Part shown: positions 56,687 to 64,000 of the stretch, piece after piece
Layout: the number at the start of each line of letters is the position of its first letter
Position numbering within the stretch: the first letter of the stretch is position 1
The notes under the pieces: model-generated
Seen by the model: the letters and a program-made list of their open reading frames with translations, nothing else
Told to the model about the DNA's origin: nothing
The model's database searches: none
Position numbers and translations under genes: made by a program
Assembly: GCF_002951615.1 (NCBI RefSeq)
Contig: NZ_CP019062.1
Span: 1,612,001-1,676,000, forward strand
Length of the DNA: 64,000 nucleotides
Origin: Rahnella sikkimica
GTDB taxonomy: Bacteria; Pseudomonadota; Gammaproteobacteria; Enterobacterales; Enterobacteriaceae
Direction: 5' to 3'

Positions 56687-58240
56687 ATGTCAGCCACCCA
56701 GAATCACCCCACGCCGCTCTCGCCCGCGGATTACCCGACATCACGCAAGTTTCTGATTTTCAGCATTATGGCGTTCGGCATGTTTCTGGCACTGATCGAC
56801 ATCCAGATCGTCGCAGCCTCCCTCAATGATGTTCAGGCCGGGCTTTCCGCCGGGCCTGACGAAATCAGCTGGGTGCAAACTTCGTATCTGATCGCCGAAC
56901 TGGTGATGATCCCGTTCTCGGCATTTCTGGCGCAGGCGCTCTCGACCCGCTGGTTGTTCAGCGCGTCTGCCGCCCTGTTTACACTCAGCAGTATCGGCTG
57001 TGGACTGGCGTGGAATATTGAGTCGATGATCTTCTTCCGCGCGCTGCAGGGCTTTACCGGCGGCGCGATGGTGCCGACCGTTTTCGCGACCGGATTCGCC
57101 ATGTTTCAGGGCAAACAGCAGGCGCTTATTCCGGCGATCCTCGGAATGGTCAGTGTGCTCGCACCGACGCTCGGCCCGACCGTCGGCGGCGTGGTGACGC
57201 AGGTTCTCGACTGGCGCTGGATCTTCTTCATCAATATTTTGCCCGGCGTGCTGGTGGCGACCGGCGCGGTGATGTTCATCCACGTCGATAAAGCCGATTA
57301 TTCGATGCTTAAACGCATCGACTGGGTGCATCTGTTTTCGATGGCGGTGGCGCTCGGTTGTCTGGAATATGTGCTCGAAGAAGGCCCGCGCAAAAACTGG
57401 TTCAGCGATCCGCTAATCCAGATTTCCGCGTGGTTTTCGCTGGTGGCGTTTGTCCTGTTTCTCGAACGTTCTTTCTATTCCAAAAACCCGATTGTGCGCC
57501 TGACGCCCTTCCGCGACCCGACGTTTACCTTCGCCTGTTTATTCAATCTGGTCGTGGGTTTTGGCCTGTACGCCTCGACCTACCTGACGCCGGTTTTCCT
57601 CGGCCGTATCCGCGATTTCAACAGCCTGGAGATAGGCACGACGGTGTTTGTCGTCGGCGTCGGGCAGTTTTTCAGCACGATTATCGCCGCCAGATTAATC
57701 AACCGGGTCGATCGCCGGATATTAATCACCGTGGGGTTATCCGGTTTCGCGCTGAGTCTATGGCTGACGACCGCCGTCACGCCTTACTGGGGCGCGGAAC
57801 AATTTTTCTGGCCGCAGGTGGTGCGCGGTTTATTCATCATGTTGTGCATCGTGCCGAGCGTGAACATGGCGCTGACCGCCTTTCAGGGGCCGGAACTGCG
57901 CTATGCGTCGGGCTTGTTTAACCTAATGCGCAATCTGGGCGGCGCAGTCGGCATAGCGACGGTGAATACCTGGTTGCAGGACTGGACGCGCGTCCACGCG
58001 GCGCGTTTCGGTGAAAGTCTGGGGCAATACGGCGGCCATGCGCAGGAAGTGATAGGATCGCTGGCGCAAAAAATCGGCCACCTGACGCCGGACACCGCGC
58101 ACGCACTGCTGATGGCCAAAGGGCTGTTCGGTGCAAAAGTGGCGGCACAATCCCTGACGCTGGCCTTCAACGATATCTTTCAGGTCATGGCGTGGATGTT
58201 TATCGCCGCGTTAGTGATGGTGCCGTTTTGCCGTAAATAA
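56687..58240 (+). CDS. DHA2-family multidrug efflux pump (EmrB type)
   Basis: A 517-residue, 14-helix proton antiporter. SIMAFGMFLALIDIQIVAAS (motif with the helix-1 aspartate), DEISWVQTSYLIAELVMIPF, FFRALQGFTGGAMVPTVFA and VLAPTLGPTVGGVV (the drug:H+ antiporter motif C) are present. It would expel hydrophobic drugs through the adaptor encoded divergently. The ATG is preceded only by a weak GGGAT. Substrates cannot be told from the sequence. Confidence 0.93.
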   Translation: MSATQNHPTPLSPADYPTSRKFLIFSIMAFGMFLALIDIQIVAASLNDVQAGLSAGPDEISWVQTSYLIAELVMIPFSAFLAQALSTRWLFSASAALFTLSSIGCGLAWNIESMIFFRALQGFTGGAMVPTVFATGFAMFQGKQQALIPAILGMVSVLAPTLGPTVGGVVTQVLDWRWIFFINILPGVLVATGAVMFIHVDKADYSMLKRIDWVHLFSMAVALGCLEYVLEEGPRKNWFSDPLIQISAWFSLVAFVLFLERSFYSKNPIVRLTPFRDPTFTFACLFNLVVGFGLYASTYLTPVFLGRIRDFNSLEIGTTVFVVGVGQFFSTIIAARLINRVDRRILITVGLSGFALSLWLTTAVTPYWGAEQFFWPQVVRGLFIMLCIVPSVNMALTAFQGPELRYASGLFNLMRNLGGAVGIATVNTWLQDWTRVHAARFGESLGQYGGHAQEVIGSLAQKIGHLTPDTAHALLMAKGLFGAKVAAQSLTLAFNDIFQVMAWMFIAALVMVPFCRK

Positions 58241-58323
58241 GGGCGGAAATGTGAAGGAATTGTGCAGCCGCCCTCATAAAATGCGTTTGCGTAAGGGAAC
58301 TTTTCGAACAAGGTGAGAAAGCT

Positions 58324-58352
58324 TTGGCCTGTTTGAAATAAATCCTTATAAT
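58324..58352 (+). promoter_or_regulatory. Sigma-70-type promoter of ldtB
   Basis: TTGGCC (58324-58329) and a perfect TATAAT (58347-58352) with 17-bp spacing, about 150 bp before the ldtB start. The implied leader includes a GC-rich CCCGATCGGGG hairpin near 58440-58450. Confidence 0.5.
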
Positions 58353-58505
58353 TAGCGGCCCTGAAATGCGATTCGTTACACATACTGAGTCCCATTCAAG
58401 TGCTATGTGCAAGTACACTATTCCTCCGGCGGGTTTCGACCCGATCGGGGGGAAATCAACATCCTGACAACAACTGCCAGTGTGGCATTAACGACCAACG
58501 AAAAT

Positions 58506-59426
58506 ATGAAAATGAGCATTCGCGCAATCCTTACCCTGGTTTTGGCAGTTGCTGCATATAGCCAGGCGTCTTTTGCTGTGGTCTATCCTCTTCCGGCGAA
58601 CAATGGTCGTCTGGTCGGTGAAAACATCACGGTTACCGTTCCGCAGGGCAGCAGCTTGCCGCTGGAACATTTTGCAGCGCAATACCAGATGGGTTTGAGC
58701 AACATGCTCGAAGCCAATCCTGGTGTTGACCCGTTCCTGCCAACGCCGGGGACCGTACTGACGATCCCTCAGCAGTTGATCCTGCCGGAAACGCCACATG
58801 AAGGCATCGTCATCAACAGTGCTGAAATGCGTCTGTATTACTACCCGAAAGGCACCAATACTGTTGTCGTTCTGCCAATTGGCATCGGCGAGCTGGGCAA
58901 AGACACCCCGATGAACTGGGTGACGACCGTTCAGCGTAAAAAAGCGGGCCCGACCTGGACCCCGACGGCAAAAATGCACGAAGAATATGCCTCCCGTGGT
59001 GAATTCCTGCCCGCCGTCTTCCCTGCCGGCCCGGACAACCCGATGGGTCTGTACGCGCTGTACGTTGGCCGTCTGTATGCGGTTCACGGTACTAACGCCA
59101 ACTTCGGTATCGGCCTGCGCGTAAGCCACGGTTGTGTTCGTCTGCGTGATGCGGACATCAAATGGCTGTACGACAATGTGCCGCAAGATACCCGCGTGCA
59201 GTTCATCAACGCACCGGTGAAAGCCACCGTTGAGCCGGACGGCAAACGTTATATTGAGATCCACAATCCGCTGTCTTCCAACCAGGAAGAGTTTGATTCC
59301 CAGCAGCCGATCCCAATCTCGCTGACCGGCAGCGCAAACACCGTTGCATCGTCTCCGGCTGTAAACCAGACTGTGGTTCAGCGCGCGATTGAGATGCGTT
59401 CCGGTATGCCGGTGCAGATCAACTAA
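58506..59426 (+). CDS. ldtB: L,D-transpeptidase YbiS (LdtB type)
   Basis: Periplasmic cysteine transpeptidase that attaches Braun lipoprotein to peptidoglycan in E. coli. 306 residues from the ATG at 58506 (next ATG at 58512 possible); signal peptide ending [14 protein letters not shown] LysM-like segment ([20 protein letters not shown]) precedes the YkuD catalytic domain, whose active-site motif is [20 protein letters not shown] with the catalytic cysteine in SHGCVR. Near-identity of [20 protein letters not shown] and [17 protein letters not shown] to E. coli YbiS supports the symbol. Confidence 0.93.
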   Translation: MKMSIRAILTLVLAVAAYSQASFAVVYPLPANNGRLVGENITVTVPQGSSLPLEHFAAQYQMGLSNMLEANPGVDPFLPTPGTVLTIPQQLILPETPHEGIVINSAEMRLYYYPKGTNTVVVLPIGIGELGKDTPMNWVTTVQRKKAGPTWTPTAKMHEEYASRGEFLPAVFPAGPDNPMGLYALYVGRLYAVHGTNANFGIGLRVSHGCVRLRDADIKWLYDNVPQDTRVQFINAPVKATVEPDGKRYIEIHNPLSSNQEEFDSQQPIPISLTGSANTVASSPAVNQTVVQRAIEMRSGMPVQIN

Positions 59427-59450
59427 CATTGACTGGTTGTTGATCTAGAA

Positions 59451-59480
59451 AGCCCCGAAAATTTTTCGGGGCTTTTTTTT
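59451..59480 (+). terminator. Rho-independent terminator of ldtB
   Basis: AGCCCCGAAAA paired with TTTTCGGGGCT, followed by T7-8. Confidence 0.93.
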
Positions 59481-59540
59481 GGGAATTTTTTAGGACTTGC
59501 CGTCCTGAGGCCAGCGTTTTATGGGGTTGAACGGGGATAT

Positions 59541-59833
59541 TTCGGTTTCTCACTTGCAGTGAGGCGCTTTCGAAGGACCGAGAAAATTTCGGTTTTTCAA
59601 TAACTGTGATCACTTAACTCACTGCGCCGAAACCGACAAAAAAGAGGCAAGACGGCCCCTCTTTTGAATCTCCACGTCTTTTTTACTGCGCGCTACCGCT
59701 CGCTGGCACTTTTTCAGCAGCCACAGCTACTGCCGCGAAAACTTGCCGCTGCGCGGTGCCTTCATTTCGGTCTTCGAGCCTTTCGGTCTCGAAACGCTCA
59801 TTCAGCAAGCTTTCTGAAAGCGGCCGGAGGCTT
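59541..59833 (+). repeat. Dispersed intergenic repeat, unit 6
   Basis: After ldtB. Same modules as unit 5: TTTCGGTTTTTCAATAACTG, GCCGAAACCGAC, hairpin (GAGGC...GCCCCTC, with two bases lost on one arm), TCCACGTCTTTTTTACTGCG, GCCGCTGCGCGGTGCC, CGAGCCTTTCGGTCTCGAAA, and AAAGCGGCCGGAGGCTT at the inner end. Faces unit 7 across a smaller nested element. Confidence 0.9.
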
Positions 59834-59851
59834 TTTTTAACATAACAAATG

Positions 59852-59974
59852 TTTTGCTTTGCTCCTCCCCTGCCAAGGGGGAGGCCGGGAGGGGGTTTGG
59901 CAAGCAACTGAGTCGCTAAAACCCACACCCCATCCCAGCCTTCCCCTCATGAGAGGGGAAGGAGCAAAGCAAAA
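59852..59974. repeat. Nested GC-rich inverted-repeat element
   Basis: Terminal arms TTTTGCTTTGCTCCT and complement enclose two hairpins: CTCCCC/GGGGGAG on the left and CCTTCCCCTC/GAGGGGAAGG on the right; the whole is an imperfect inverted repeat of about 123 bp. It sits between units 6 and 7 and looks like an independent insertion or MITE-like element. Confidence 0.7.
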
Positions 59975-60004
59975 ATCAGCCAACATTAATCTTTCGAATT
60001 ACAT

Positions 60005-60290
60005 AGCCTCCAGCCGCTTTCAAAACGACGTCGAATGAACGGTGAGAAACAGCGAGAGTCTGTTTTCGAGCAGATTCGAACCTGAAATGAGAGCACCGCG
60101 CAGCGGCGGCGTTTGCGGCACTAACCGGGGTTGCTGAAACAGTGCCAGCCAGCGACAGCGCGCAGTGAAAAAAGCGCAGAGTCCAGAGACCCGCGCGTTA
60201 CCGGGTCTTTGGTCGGTGTGGGCCGACGCCCACGACCTTGAACTTGAACTTGAACTTGAACTTGAAAGCCAGTTTGGGCGACGAGCCCAA
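60005..60290 (-). repeat. Dispersed intergenic repeat, unit 7
   Basis: Inverted relative to unit 6, ending just before the mechanosensitive channel stop. Hairpin CCAGAGACCCG/CGGGTCTTTGG (60183-60193 with 60202-60212, one G-U pair), then on the minus strand a T6 tract and CACTGCGCGCTGTCGCTGGC. Its outer arm is interrupted by a hexamer tandem array (60237-60266), after which GCCAGTTTGGGCGACGAGCC recurs. Confidence 0.85.
60237..60266. repeat. CTTGAA hexamer, five tandem copies
   Basis: Five exact CTTGAA copies inside the outer arm of repeat unit 7, about 35 bp from the stop of the channel gene. A simple-sequence array that could vary in copy number. Confidence 0.92.
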
Positions 60291-60300
60291 TAAACAAAGC

Positions 60301-62757
60301 TTACGACTCCTCGGCCTGCGCGTTCCTCCCGCTCCCTGGCCTTTCAATGACCATTGTCTGCGTCTGACTCAGACTGATCCCCGCATCCCGTAACATCTTG
60401 AGGATTTCATACAACAAGTCACTGCGCGTCCCGCTCACAATACGCGGGCTGTTCACGTAGCCGGTCACGCTCAGAATGATGCCGGTCGGGCCCAGTTCTT
60501 TAAAGCTGACAGACGCTGCGGGCGTATCGAGGATTTGTTCGTGCGCGTTGTAGGCGTCGAGCAGCAGGCTGCGGACCTGTTCCGGGTCGATATCGAGCGG
60601 GAATGTCAGCGCGATGGTCGCCACGCCCTGCGCGTTGCCCATCGTCGCGTTACGCACGTTCTGCGAAATCAGCTGGGAGTTCGGCACAATCACCGTGGAT
60701 TTATCGCTGAGCTGGATTTCGGTCGCACGAACGTTAATCCGGCGGATATCCCCTTCCACGCCGCTGATGCTGATTAAATCACCCACCTTCACCGGACGCT
60801 CGGTCAGCAGGATCAGACCGGAGATAAAGTTCTTCACAATCTCCTGCAAGCCAAAACCGATACCCACCGACAAGGCGCTCACGATCCACGCCAGTTTGTT
60901 CCACTCAATGCCGAGCGACGACAGCGTCAGCAGGATAATCAGCACGTAGCCGACGTTGGTGAACAGTGTCACCAGGGATGCGCGCATCCCGCGATCCATC
61001 ATGGTTTTCGGCAGAAAATCATTATCCAGCCAGCGTCGGGCAGAACGCAAAATATACCAGCCGACCACCAGACACAGCACCGCATTGACCGCGTGTGCCG
61101 GAATTATGTTCACCCCTTCGAGCCCTTTACCGCCCCAGATATCGACAATTTTCGCCAGCAATTCCAGCGGCGTCGTGGAGCCGAAAGTGCCGTTGAGCAG
61201 CGCAACCGCAGCAAACAGCAGCAATGCAGTTTTCCCGATGGCCGAGAACAGCGTGGCCGCCAGTGACAGATGGCGGTCATTGACGCTCAGGGTGCCTTTG
61301 ATGATTTTTCCGCTGTGCGTCCCCGGCGCGAAGAGGCTTTCGAAGAAATCCACCACGAAGTGAATCAGCAGATACAGGCAACTCAGCACCAGCCCGATCC
61401 ACAGCAGTTCGAAGGTCACGAAACGGGCCAGCGGGATATAACCAATCAGCAGCGCCAGCATGATCACGACGGCGGTGATGCTGATCACCAGATGAATCAG
61501 CCCGGCCAGCGTGGAGCGGGCTTCGGTTTGCTCGCCGTCGGCTTTCATTTTGCGACGCATTCTGTTGACGCGGACAGGCGCAATCAGGCAGTTCAGCGCC
61601 ACCAGCAGGGCCGCCAGACCGTTACCGAATAATGTGGCAGAGACGCTGGCACCGACCAGATTATTCAGCTGCTCGATAATGCCGAACAGGAAAATAAAGG
61701 TCGCCAGCAGAACCGGGAAAGAGGCCAGCGTTTTTGCCAGCGGATCGGCAATACCGGGCAAACGCCATGACGGATGATTATTCGATAACAGCGCAATCCC
61801 CAGCCCGGCGATCAGGGCAGAGAAGTAGGTCAGCTCCCCGAGCTGTTGAGCGAATTCATTGACCCACGCGGACGTATCCGGCAGGCGGGTAAAAATATAG
61901 CCGAGCAACTGAACGCTGAAGCCCAGCGTCAGTGTGGTGCTCAACGTGGTGAAACAGGCCAGGAAACTGCGGCGGAAACGGCCCTGCGGCAACCAGCGCG
62001 GCAGGATCCAGTTCATCGGTTTATCCAGTACGTGGCGGCCGAAAATACCCAGCGCCAGTGCCAGCAGCAGGTAAATACCCGAGCCGACGCGCCATTCCGG
62101 GCTCCATGCCTGCTTCCAGGCATCGCTGACCTGCGAACCAAAGTCGTCGAAGCGCGCGGCGTCGTCGTCGTTAGGATTGAACAGCGGAGCCCAGAAATTC
62201 CCGCCCAGAATGCTGCCGGTGTTCAGGGCGATCTGCGTTTTCAGCGCATCACGACGCAATCCGGAAATCTGTGAAGACAGGTTTCGCGCCCCGACGGCAA
62301 TCGCTTTGGTTTGTTCAATCTGTGTCGTAAGAAGGGTTTTGCTGTTGTTGAGCTTATTGCGCTGGCTGATCACCTGCGGCGTTTCTGTCAGCGTGCCCGG
62401 CGCGGGCGCGGGGCCGAGCACATCGAGCTGCGCCTGTACCTGCGCCAGATCGGGTGCCAGTGCTGCCGACAGTTTATCGGCGTCTTCGGCCAGTGCTTGC
62501 GCAGCATCGGTCAGACCGGTGAATTTTTTGTCGGTTTTTGCCGATGAGACCTGCTGCTTAAGCTGATCCAGACGCTTTTGCAACGCGGGCAGCGCCGTGA
62601 CGGCATTGACCTTGACCGGCTGTTCTGCGGCCGGTTGCCCCGTGCTGTCATCGGCCTGACTCAGCGCCGGCGTTAACAGCAGACATGACAACAATGCCAG
62701 TAACAAAAACGGCACTCTAAACATTTTTTGCATAGAAAGAAGGTTCCGGGAGTTCAT
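60301..62757 (-). CDS. DUF3772-type mechanosensitive ion channel
   Basis: An MscS-superfamily channel of about 818 residues. A signal peptide (…LLLALLSCLLLTPALSQA) precedes a periplasmic coiled-coil DUF3772 domain (about 45-190), then ten or so membrane helices and the MscS pore and beta domain: LVTLFTNVGYVLIILLTLSS, LSVGIGFGLQEIVKNFISGL and LTERPVKVGDLISISGVEGD, VNVRATEIQLSDKSTVIVPN. It would open on hypo-osmotic shock. The start is uncertain: ATG 62757 is used, with TTG 62775 and ATG 62733 as alternatives; none has a strong ribosome-binding site. It is not the E. coli YbiO or MscK orthologue by N-terminal domain. Confidence 0.9.
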   Translation of the reverse strand: MNSRNLLSMQKMFRVPFLLLALLSCLLLTPALSQADDSTGQPAAEQPVKVNAVTALPALQKRLDQLKQQVSSAKTDKKFTGLTDAAQALAEDADKLSAALAPDLAQVQAQLDVLGPAPAPGTLTETPQVISQRNKLNNSKTLLTTQIEQTKAIAVGARNLSSQISGLRRDALKTQIALNTGSILGGNFWAPLFNPNDDDAARFDDFGSQVSDAWKQAWSPEWRVGSGIYLLLALALGIFGRHVLDKPMNWILPRWLPQGRFRRSFLACFTTLSTTLTLGFSVQLLGYIFTRLPDTSAWVNEFAQQLGELTYFSALIAGLGIALLSNNHPSWRLPGIADPLAKTLASFPVLLATFIFLFGIIEQLNNLVGASVSATLFGNGLAALLVALNCLIAPVRVNRMRRKMKADGEQTEARSTLAGLIHLVISITAVVIMLALLIGYIPLARFVTFELLWIGLVLSCLYLLIHFVVDFFESLFAPGTHSGKIIKGTLSVNDRHLSLAATLFSAIGKTALLLFAAVALLNGTFGSTTPLELLAKIVDIWGGKGLEGVNIIPAHAVNAVLCLVVGWYILRSARRWLDNDFLPKTMMDRGMRASLVTLFTNVGYVLIILLTLSSLGIEWNKLAWIVSALSVGIGFGLQEIVKNFISGLILLTERPVKVGDLISISGVEGDIRRINVRATEIQLSDKSTVIVPNSQLISQNVRNATMGNAQGVATIALTFPLDIDPEQVRSLLLDAYNAHEQILDTPAASVSFKELGPTGIILSVTGYVNSPRIVSGTRSDLLYEILKMLRDAGISLSQTQTMVIERPGSGRNAQAEES

Positions 62758-62860
62758 TATTTTTTTACGAAACAAGAGAGTTTTAGAAGAACGGCGTAAG
62801 GATACCCTTTCCTGTTAAGAAGAATAGTAGGGATTGTCTGTTTATGTTGCGGTCAGGCCG

Positions 62861-62894
62861 CGCCGTGCTGCACTTTGAATCGCGCAGCACGGCG
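62861..62894. terminator. Hairpin between the channel gene and the upstream gene
   Basis: Perfect 11-bp GC-rich stem CGCCGTGCTGC and complement (62861-62871 with 62884-62894), 12-nt loop, just after the stop of the minus-strand gene. No T-run, so possibly an RNA-stabilising structure. Confidence 0.55.
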
Positions 62895-62900
62895 GGAAAA

Positions 62901-63719
62901 TCAGGGTTTTGCGCCCAGCATCTGGCGCAAAATTGCCGCCGAGTCTGCCGGTTGCAGAGCAAGAATGCCGGAATACAGACTGATGGAAATCTCGCAGACT
63001 TTCTCGCGATCAACATCCGGCTTCGTCAGGTCGCTGAACATCTGCAACTGCTCACCGTACATGTTGCCCAGCGCTTCACGCACCGGTGCCATCATGGCGA
63101 TCACGCGTTCGGTGCTGACCGCAGCAGGTTGTTCAGTCTGCCCACTGCCGGTCGCAAGAAGCAGATCATTCATGGTGTTGAGATCTTTGCGGAACAGCTC
63201 CGGCGGCAGAACCTGCGCGGTGTTCACGCCACCGTCGACCTGCGGATACAGAAACTTAAAGCAGCTGCCGTCCTTGCGCGCCTGCAAGGTTTGCATCTCT
63301 TCCAGATTCACCTGCATCGCCTCGTTGACGTTGGCGTCCGGCGCATGGCTGATGCGCTGCGTCAGCAACACGGAGACCATCGGTTTCACCGTATTAATGG
63401 CGTCCTGCTGCGATTTGCCTTCCTGGCGCAGCTTGAGAATATTGCTGCGGATCTGTGCGTACAGCGCCGGTTCCTGCGTTTTGATGGTGGCGTAAAGCGG
63501 CAGTTCGGCCAGCGCCTGATCGATTTTATTGGCTTCAATTTTCCCGGCGAGTTCCGGCCTGATGACCATACTGTAAAACAGCTCGCCGCCAGCAATTAAC
63601 ACCACTAATACAATCATCACAGGAATGCGGCGTGGGATCCCTTTAGAGCGCCAGACTTTGATTAGCAGGCCACACAGCGCTCCCAGCACCACCCATGACA
63701 ACACTTCGTATTCGTTCAT
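62901..63719 (-). CDS. Membrane-anchored protein of unknown function
   Basis: About 272 residues from the ATG at 63719 (GGGAG 5-8 nt upstream; another in-frame ATG at 63731 lacks one). Two hydrophobic helices at the N-terminus (SWVVLGALCGLLIKVW and IPVMIVLVVLIAGGELFYSM) are followed by about 220 residues predicted helical and probably periplasmic, with cysteines in DGSCFKFLYP and REKVCEISI that might pair. I do not recognise the family. It lies 24 bp behind a YojI-like ABC exporter gene on the same strand, so it is probably an accessory of that exporter; this is inferred from position only. Confidence 0.75.
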   Translation of the reverse strand: MNEYEVLSWVVLGALCGLLIKVWRSKGIPRRIPVMIVLVVLIAGGELFYSMVIRPELAGKIEANKIDQALAELPLYATIKTQEPALYAQIRSNILKLRQEGKSQQDAINTVKPMVSVLLTQRISHAPDANVNEAMQVNLEEMQTLQARKDGSCFKFLYPQVDGGVNTAQVLPPELFRKDLNTMNDLLLATGSGQTEQPAAVSTERVIAMMAPVREALGNMYGEQLQMFSDLTKPDVDREKVCEISISLYSGILALQPADSAAILRQMLGAKP

Positions 63720-63743
63720 CAACACTCCCATTGTTAAAAACGC

Positions 63744-64000
63744 TTAAAGACCGATTTGTGCGACCGCATCACGGCTGGCGTCAGTGCGCGCCTGCCCGTG
63801 CAGTTCTTTCAGTTTGCCCTGACGCATTTCCAGCAAACGATCGGCGTGTTCAAAATAGTGATCATCGTGGCTGATTGCCAGCACGGTTTTGCCCATATCG
63901 CGCAATTGCGGCAACAGCTCGCGGTAGAACGTCCGGCGGAATTGCGGATCCTGATCCGCCGCCCATTCGTCGAGCAGCAGGAAGTCGCGCCCCTCGGCTG
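63744..64000 (-). CDS. yojI: Cyclic-peptide/microcin ABC exporter (YojI type), C-terminal part
   Basis: The frame is open from the window edge to a TAA at 63744-63746 and encodes the last 85 residues of an ABC ATPase; the start lies outside. Visible are the Walker B and D-loop [20 protein letters not shown], the H-loop AISHDDHYF and the tail [13 protein letters not shown] ... [11 protein letters not shown]. The DEWAADQDP variant is characteristic of the cyclic-peptide transporter group (SyrD, PvdE, YojI), and the tail resembles E. coli YojI, which exports microcin J25 with TolC. Missing domains prevent a firm assignment. Confidence 0.82.
   Translation of the reverse strand, partial: AEGRDFLLLDEWAADQDPQFRRTFYRELLPQLRDMGKTVLAISHDDHYFEHADRLLEMRQGKLKELHGQARTDASRDAVAQIGL

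Noticed and set aside
58488..59429. A 313-codon minus-strand open frame over ldtB
   Set aside because: Antisense to a clear L,D-transpeptidase.
60237..60266. CRISPR-like array
   Set aside because: The CTTGAA copies are contiguous hexamers with no spacers; no CRISPR array or cas gene was seen anywhere in the window.

Overview
The window is chromosomal DNA of a motile enteric bacterium (Enterobacterales). Nearly every protein has a close E. coli/Serratia/Yersinia counterpart, and blocks of E. coli-like gene order survive (ybjL-rybB ... ybjG ... dacC ... gstB-yliI). Dispersed intergenic repeats, one of a type I associate with Serratia/Yersinia, together with the AI-2 locus and xyloside genes, point to Yersiniaceae, perhaps a Rahnella-like genus. 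The genus is an inference.

Layout. 1-5.2 kb: end of ybjL, the sigma-E sRNA rybB, a bleomycin-binding-type VOC protein, an OmpC/OmpF-type porin, a GNAT/unknown pair, a methyltransferase, and ybjG behind a consensus PmrA box. 5.7-10.4 kb: an Rhs effector with PAAR-like N-terminus and an AT-rich DUF4329/JAB-like tip, a secreted candidate immunity protein, and a frameshifted small gene. 10.4-17.0 kb: dacC, glpM, a LysR regulator divergent from an M20 peptidase-MFS pair, gstB, and a fragment of yliI. 17.1-30.8 kb: sugar region with an orphan sugar-binding protein, yicJ-yicI (xyloside import and alpha-xylosidase), xylR, xylFGH and xylAB. 31.5-40.3 kb: complete AI-2 locus, lsrACDBFG divergent from lsrRK. 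41.0-42.1 kb: yohJK. 42.4-54.4 kb: flagellar rod/hook cluster flgBCDEFGHIJ and flgKL, with flgA, flgM and flgN divergent. 54.8-58.2 kb: TetR-regulated EmrAB-type efflux system around a 34-bp perfect palindrome. 58.5-64 kb: L,D-transpeptidase (ldtB), a DUF3772 mechanosensitive channel, an unknown membrane-anchored protein and the end of a YojI-like ABC exporter.

How the genes work together. YicJ imports xylosides and YicI releases xylose; XylFGH imports free xylose; XylA and XylB convert it to xylulose 5-phosphate under XylR, with a recognisable CRP site. LsrACDB imports AI-2, LsrK phosphorylates it, the product relieves LsrR, and LsrF/LsrG degrade it. The flg genes follow the usual hierarchy, with good sigma-28 promoters before flgKL and flgM.

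The least explained structure is a family of about 240-320 bp intergenic repeat units (seven here, six of them as head-to-head pairs). Each carries a terminator-like hairpin whose stem differs between copies while pairing is kept. Two units share 90 identical bases in inverted orientation and bracket the whole lsr locus. Other points of interest are the Rhs tip with a probably periplasmic immunity partner, and MetJ-box-like repeats upstream of the orphan sugar-binding protein.
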